This document shows positions 22,656-32,776 of a stretch of 32,776 nucleotides of DNA, piece after piece. The notes beneath the pieces are model-generated. The model saw nothing but the letters and a program-made list of their open reading frames with translations. It was not told the DNA's origin and did not search any database. The position numbers and the translations under genes are program-made. The DNA is taken from contig NZ_BOMH01000089.1 in NCBI RefSeq assembly GCF_016862095.1, positions 1 to 32,776 of the forward strand, given 5' to 3'. The DNA comes from Actinoplanes cyaneus. Lineage in GTDB: Bacteria; Actinomycetota; Actinomycetes; Mycobacteriales; Micromonosporaceae. Numbering within the stretch: the stretch's first letter is position 1; every line of letters begins with the position of its first letter.

Positions 22656-23723
22656 TCAGACATCGGCGGCCGCGAAGGCGGACGGCGCGGGGAGGCCGGC
22701 CGCCGCCGCGAGCGAGGCATCCGCCGCGGTGCCGGGCGCGCACGATCGCCGTAGGGCCGCCATCAGCCGGGGATCCGGCTCACCGCCGGCGCGGCGAGGA
22801 CGACCCACCAGCGCCGCCGCCGCGGCCACCCATTCGCCGGGCGTAGCGATTCCGAGGAAGTCGGCCAGCCGGGTCAGTTCGGCGCCGGGCGTGGCGACCA
22901 GACTCTCGTACGTCAGCATCATCCATTCCTCGGCCGGAAGCCGGAGAAGCTCCCGGGCGCCCTCGGCGGTCATCTGCGCCCACATCGCACCGAACGCGGT
23001 CACCGGCACGTCGCTGCGCATGAGCTCGGGAAGCTTCGACGGGGTCGTCAGGTACTCCCGCAGGGTGGGCGGCAGAAGCCGGATCTGTTCGCTGCTCAGC
23101 TGCTCGGGGGCCGACAACCCGGTCAGCCGCGCCGCTTCCCGGCTCAGCAGCATCATCCAGAACCCGGCGTGCCGGCTCATCGACCGGGCCGAGTCCGCCC
23201 CGTCTCGGGTCAGGTAGACGAAACGCGCGTCCGGGAACGTTCGCCGCAGGCCCGGCACCATGCTCAGCGAACCGCCCGACCGTTCCACGACCACCGGCCG
23301 GTCGAACCGGTCGGCCAGGTAGGCGAACAGGGCCGTGTACTGCTCGCCGATCGGGCGGGCCGGCCAGGTCGGCACCTGTGCGGCCAGTTCGTCGTGCAGG
23401 GTGTCGGGGTCCTCGGTGAGCATGGGCAGGGTCATGTGACAGATCGCCGGAACACCGTCCTGCGGACGGAAACGACCCGTCCCGTACGGATAGACGAGCT
23501 CCGACACCCCGAGACCGGAGGAGACCATGACGTCCACGGCGGGGTCGGGCTCGCTGAGCATCCGCCAGAACGTCGCGCCGTCGGGCTTGCCGTCGAAGCA
23601 TCCACGGTTGCGGACCGTGCTGAACAACTCGCTGACGCTGAGCACCTCGGGGTGCTCGCGCAGCATCCGGGAGACCAGAGTGGACCCGCACCGCCCGGTG
23701 CTGATCACGAATGTCGGAGCCAT
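22656..23723 (-). CDS. PAPS-dependent sulfotransferase
   Basis: A 355-residue soluble sulfotransferase. The 5'-phosphosulfate loop is near the N-terminus, VISTGRCGSTLVSRML (6-21), the bacterial P-loop-like version. The 3'-phosphate site is VYLTRDGADSARSMSRH (169-185), with R173 and S178 as likely contacts. The HPEVLSVSE segment (24-32) and the late EEWMMLTYESLVATPG are also typical. It would move sulfate from PAPS to a hydroxyl group. An AAGGA site precedes the ATG. In this operon it lies between the type II thioesterase and PPTase genes, so its substrate is probably the polyketide: either a sulfated product, or activation of a beta-hydroxyl for later loss, as the curacin sulfotransferase domain does. 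The sequence alone does not decide between these. Confidence 0.92.
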   Translation of the reverse strand: MAPTFVISTGRCGSTLVSRMLREHPEVLSVSELFSTVRNRGCFDGKPDGATFWRMLSEPDPAVDVMVSSGLGVSELVYPYGTGRFRPQDGVPAICHMTLPMLTEDPDTLHDELAAQVPTWPARPIGEQYTALFAYLADRFDRPVVVERSGGSLSMVPGLRRTFPDARFVYLTRDGADSARSMSRHAGFWMMLLSREAARLTGLSAPEQLSSEQIRLLPPTLREYLTTPSKLPELMRSDVPVTAFGAMWAQMTAEGARELLRLPAEEWMMLTYESLVATPGAELTRLADFLGIATPGEWVAAAAALVGRPRRAGGEPDPRLMAALRRSCAPGTAADASLAAAAGLPAPSAFAAADV

Positions 23724-23757
23724 GGCTGTCCTTACCGTGACTGATGGGAAAGCGCGA

Positions 23758-24503
23758 CTAGAGGGAGAGCAGGAGCAGCTGGTCGCTGATCAGGTTGATC
23801 ACGGCGCGCTGGTGCTGGGCGAGGTAGAAGTGCCCGCCGGGGAACACCCGCAGCTCGAAGCCGCCGCTGGTGTGGTCGCTCCAGGCGGTGGCCTCGTCGA
23901 TGGAGACCTTCGGGTCGTTGTCGCCGGTGAGCGCGACCACCGGGCAGTCCAGCGTCGGGCCGGGCTGGTAGCGGTAGGTCTCGGCGGCGGTGTAGTCGGC
24001 ACGGATCGCCGGCAGGATCATCCGGAGCAGCTCCAGGTCACCGAGAATCCGGGTGTCGGTGCCGCTGAGCTTCTTCAACTCCTCGACCACGCCGTCGTCG
24101 TCGAGCCGGTGCACGGTCTCGTCCCGGTGCCGCGACGGCGCACGCCGGCCGGAGGCGAACAGGGTGACCGGGCCGGTGCCCAGCTCCTGCTTCATCCGCA
24201 CCGCGACCTCGAACGCCAGGGTGGCGCCCATGCTGTGCCCGAAGAACGCCAGCGGCCGGTCCATCAGGGGGCGCAGCGCCGCGAACGACTGGTCGGCGAG
24301 CTCGGCGATGCTGGTCAGCGGCTTCTCCAGCCGGCGATCCTGGCGGCCGGGGTACTGCAGCGCCACCACTTGCAGGGTCGACTGCATGGCGTCGGACACC
24401 GGGTAGAAGAAGCTCGCCGAGCCGCCGGCGTGCGGGAAGCAAACCAGGGTGACGCGGCTGTTCGGTTCCCGGTGGAACCGCCGGATCCAGGGGTTGTCGT
24501 CGA

Positions 24504-24507
<4 letters not shown>
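23758..24507 (-). CDS. Type II thioesterase (proofreading alpha/beta-hydrolase)
   Basis: A 249-residue stand-alone thioesterase of the RifR/GrsT type found with PKS and NRPS clusters. Opening CFPHAGGSASFFYP (23-36) is diagnostic. Catalytic residues: S92 in GHSMGA (90-95), an Asp in TGDNDPKV (194-201) and H226 in PGGHFYL. Its role is to hydrolyse stalled or wrongly loaded acyl groups from ACPs, so it supports the multienzyme rather than releasing the product. The ATG at 24,505-24,507 overlaps the TGA of the terminal PKS gene (ATGA). The frame stays open upstream, but that start would lie within the PKS thioesterase sequence. The sulfotransferase gene follows 34 bases later. Confidence 0.95.
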
Positions 24508-30179
<5,672 letters not shown>

Positions 30180-30204
30180 CTGCCTACGCCTCTTCCGGGG
30201 TAAC

Positions 30205-32776
30205 TCAGGAGATTCCGAATTCCTTGCCGAGCAGGTCGAACATCTCGTCGTCGGTGGCCGTCTCGAGCTCCTGCGCCAGGCTCGCACCGCCGCCCGGTCC
30301 GCCCTGCCAGGCGGCGAGCAGGCCGGCCAGCCGCGCGGTCACCCGGGACCGCTCGGTGTCGTCGGCCGCGGTCGCCCGCAGCCCCTGTTCCAGCTGATCC
30401 AGCTCGGCCAGCAGGGCCACGACCGGGGACACCACCTCGGGGCGCAGCTGCTCGGCGAGGTGACCGGCCAGCGCGGCGGCGTTCGGGTAGTCGAAGACCA
30501 GCGTCGAGGGCAGCCGCAGGCCGGTCACCGTCATCAGCCGGTTGCGCAGGTCGACAGCGGTGAGCGAGTCGAAGCCCAGCTCCTGGAACGCCCGGCCGGG
30601 CGGGACCGCGCTGCTCGACTCGTGGCCGAGCACCGCCGCGACCTGCGCCTGAACGGTTTCCAGCACGATCCGGTCCTGATCCTCGGCGGCCAGCCCGGCC
30701 AGGCGCGCGCCGAGCAGCGGACCGGTCGGGGCGGCGGTCTTGCGCGGGGTCCGGGCCAGGCCCGACAGCAGTGGCGGCAGCAGGCCGGCCTCGGCCGCCT
30801 GCCCCAGCGCGGCCGGGTCGAGCCCGAGCGCCGCGACCACCGGACTCTGCGTGGCGACCGCGGCGTCGAAGGCCGCGAGGCCCTGCTCGGCGGTGAGGGG
30901 GACGATGCCGCCGGCCCGCATGCGCCGACGTTCGGCGTCGCCCAGCGTGCCGCCCATGCCGGCGTCCCACAGGCCCCAGACGATCGAGGTCGCCGGGATG
31001 CCCTCGGCTCGCAACTGTTCCGCGTAGGCGTCGAGGAACGCGTTGGCCGCCGCGTAGTTGCCCTGCCCGGCGTTACCGAAGAGGCCGGCCGCCGAGGAGA
31101 AGAACACCAGCGTCGTCAGGTCCTTCGTGGCGGCCACGAGGTTCCTGGCCGCATCCACCTTGGCCCGGAACACCGTCCGCAGCCGCTCCGGCGTCAGGTC
31201 GGTCAGCAGCGCGTCGTCGAGCACCCCGGCCGCGTGCACCACCGCCGAGATCCGCTCCCCCGACAGCGCCGAGGCCACCGCGTCGGCATCCCCGAGGTCA
31301 CAGGCGACCGCCCGTACCGAAGCTCCCTCGATGTGTGTCGGCTTCGCCGACCGCGACATCAGGATCATTTCGCGTACGCCGTGAGCCCGCACCAGATGCT
31401 CGGCCACCAGGCGCCCGAGCGTGCCGGTCGCGCCGGTCACCACCACCGTGCCGTCCCCGAAGTCCGGGGCGGCGCCGGGTCGCAGCCGCGACAGGCGGGG
31501 AACCAGCACGTCGCCGCCACGGACCCGTGCCTGCGGGACCGGGTAGAACGCGTTGTCCGGCCCGTCGAGCAGGAAGATCCGGCCCGGGTTCTCCGACTGC
31601 GCGCTGCGCACGAGTCCCCACAGCGCGGCGCCGTCCGGGTCCTCGCCGAACGTGCGCACCACCAGCCGGAACGACGCCCACGCCGGGTCGGCCAGCCAGC
31701 CCTGCAGCAGGGCCAGCAGCGTGCCGGCGCGGTCGAGAGCGGTGCCGGGTGCGGTCGCGTCGACGACGAGGGTGTCGACCGGCTCGGGCAGCGGGTCGCC
31801 CAGGGTGATCGCGGGGGCGGGTACGCCGTCGACCCGCTGCGGCACCCAGTCGATGCCGTACAGGAGCCGGTCGGCGGCTCCGCCCAGTTGGGCCGGGGCG
31901 ACCGGTCGCAGGGCCAGGCTCTCGACGGTGGCGACGGGGGCGCCGTCCCGGTCGGCGAGGACGATCCGGACCGTGTCGGTGGCGGCGGCCGGGGTGATCG
32001 CCACGCGCAGGGCGGTCACCGTGCCCGCCGGTCGGCCCGGCGCCGGGTGGACGCCGGTGAAACCGAACGGCAGGCGGATGCCACCCTCGGACGGGAGGGC
32101 CCCACCGGCGCCGATGGCGTGCAGCGCGGCGTCGAACAGGGCGGGGTGAAGGCCGTACCCGGAAATCGGCTCGTCGATCTCGACCTCGGCGAACACCGTG
32201 CCGTCGTGACGCCAGACCCGCCCGAGGCCCTGGAAGGTGGGGCCGTATTCGAGGCCGCCGGCCGCCGCGGCCGGGTAGAAACCGGTCACGTCGATCTCGT
32301 CCGCGCCGGCCGGGGGCCAGGCGATCAGGCCGTCCTGGGGCGCAAGGGCGTCGCCCGCGGTGAGAGTGCCGGTGGCGTTGAGCGCCCACTCCTCGTCCTC
32401 GCCGGAACGCGAGTGGATGCTCAACGCGCCGTCGGCGGTCACGATCACGCGGATCGGCACGCCGCCGGTCTCCTCGACGGCGAGCGGCGCCTGCAGCACC
32501 AGTTCGTCGAGGACGGGCCGATTCACCTGATCGCCGGCGGCCAGCGCCATCTCGACCAGCGCGGTGCCCGGGACCACGGTGCGGCCGCCCACGGCGTGGT
32601 CCGGCAGCCAGGGGTGGCTGCGGGCGGTGAGCTTGCCGGTGAACACGCTGTCCCCGGAGGGCAGCGCGACGGCCGCGCCGATCAGCGGGTGCCCGGTGCC
32701 GTCCAAGCCCAGCCCGGACGCGTCACCGGCCGGTCCGGTCCGCGGCCGCGGCCAGAACCTGCGGTGGCGGAACGCG
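30205..32776 (-). CDS. Type I PKS, C-terminal part: DH-KR-ACP plus docking region (runs off the window)
   Basis: The gene's start lies beyond the right edge; 856 codons are visible. The first residues (RHRRFWPRPR) are the usual AT-to-DH linker. DH: H60 in the canonical HAVGGRTVVP motif, D215 in HPALFDAALH. A structural KR half and then KR with VTGATGTLG, LDD at 519-521 (B-type), FFSSAAG and GNYAAAN; no ER. ACP with the Ser in ELGFDSLTAVD (about residue 737). The C-terminal docking region has LDQLEQGLRATAADD, a helix, and ends in TDDEMFDLLGKEFGIS. That tail and the N-terminal coiled coil of the next protein form a class 1 docking pair, so this module hands its chain to the terminal module. A DH-KR module leaves a double bond. 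Confidence 0.96.
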   Translation of the reverse strand, partial: AFRHRRFWPRPRTGPAGDASGLGLDGTGHPLIGAAVALPSGDSVFTGKLTARSHPWLPDHAVGGRTVVPGTALVEMALAAGDQVNRPVLDELVLQAPLAVEETGGVPIRVIVTADGALSIHSRSGEDEEWALNATGTLTAGDALAPQDGLIAWPPAGADEIDVTGFYPAAAAGGLEYGPTFQGLGRVWRHDGTVFAEVEIDEPISGYGLHPALFDAALHAIGAGGALPSEGGIRLPFGFTGVHPAPGRPAGTVTALRVAITPAAATDTVRIVLADRDGAPVATVESLALRPVAPAQLGGAADRLLYGIDWVPQRVDGVPAPAITLGDPLPEPVDTLVVDATAPGTALDRAGTLLALLQGWLADPAWASFRLVVRTFGEDPDGAALWGLVRSAQSENPGRIFLLDGPDNAFYPVPQARVRGGDVLVPRLSRLRPGAAPDFGDGTVVVTGATGTLGRLVAEHLVRAHGVREMILMSRSAKPTHIEGASVRAVACDLGDADAVASALSGERISAVVHAAGVLDDALLTDLTPERLRTVFRAKVDAARNLVAATKDLTTLVFFSSAAGLFGNAGQGNYAAANAFLDAYAEQLRAEGIPATSIVWGLWDAGMGGTLGDAERRRMRAGGIVPLTAEQGLAAFDAAVATQSPVVAALGLDPAALGQAAEAGLLPPLLSGLARTPRKTAAPTGPLLGARLAGLAAEDQDRIVLETVQAQVAAVLGHESSSAVPPGRAFQELGFDSLTAVDLRNRLMTVTGLRLPSTLVFDYPNAAALAGHLAEQLRPEVVSPVVALLAELDQLEQGLRATAADDTERSRVTARLAGLLAAWQGGPGGGASLAQELETATDDEMFDLLGKEFGIS

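Overview
The base composition (very G+C-rich, with G or C at most third codon positions), the gene families and the modular type I polyketide synthase all point to a filamentous actinobacterium. A Micromonosporaceae-like host is my best guess, but no marker gene in the window fixes the taxon. No rRNA, tRNA, CRISPR array, transposase or integrase was recognised.

Region 1 (about 1-12,000) is a stress or dormancy-type island of two divergent blocks. The minus-strand block reads SPFH/band-7 membrane protein, phosphoketolase, P-type cation ATPase, tandem universal stress protein (USP). Two of its three junctions overlap (TGATG and ATGA), so it looks like one translationally coupled operon; a 90-aa orphan ORF follows. 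The plus-strand block reads DoxX-like membrane protein, single USP, an internally deleted P-type ATPase, an F420-type nitroreductase/quinone reductase fused to membrane helices, a one-helix protein and an unknown family with a WNSNS motif. This mix resembles the hypoxia (DosR/DevR) regulons of actinobacteria, but no DosR/DosS pair lies in the window.

Region 2 (about 12,000-18,600) is a looser set of stress-signalling genes: hemerythrin-like protein, DUF5994-like protein, a STAS plus anti-sigma-kinase fusion, a flavodoxin and two adjacent GAF-ANTAR proteins. It also holds broken genes: the first 18 codons of a short-chain dehydrogenase, a frameshifted NAD(P)-binding protein tail, and a possible STAS-like tail. 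The long gene-poor gaps here suggest repeated deletion.

Region 3 (18,679 to the right edge) is the downstream end of a polyketide gene cluster, all on the minus strand and probably one transcript. In order of transcription: the end of a PKS protein (DH-KR-ACP plus C-terminal docking region, running off the window); a terminal PKS module (docking-KS-AT-DH-KR-ACP-TE); a type II thioesterase; a sulfotransferase; an Sfp-type phosphopantetheinyl transferase; and three coupled genes encoding crotonyl-CoA carboxylase/reductase, a KAS III-like ketosynthase and a 3-hydroxyacyl-CoA dehydrogenase. The last three form a recognisable cassette for an unusual alkylmalonyl-CoA extender unit. The only acyltransferase visible has malonyl-type motifs, so the module using the special unit should lie beyond the right edge. 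A perfect 10-bp-stem hairpin at 18,586-18,610 is a good candidate for the operon's end and the cluster boundary.
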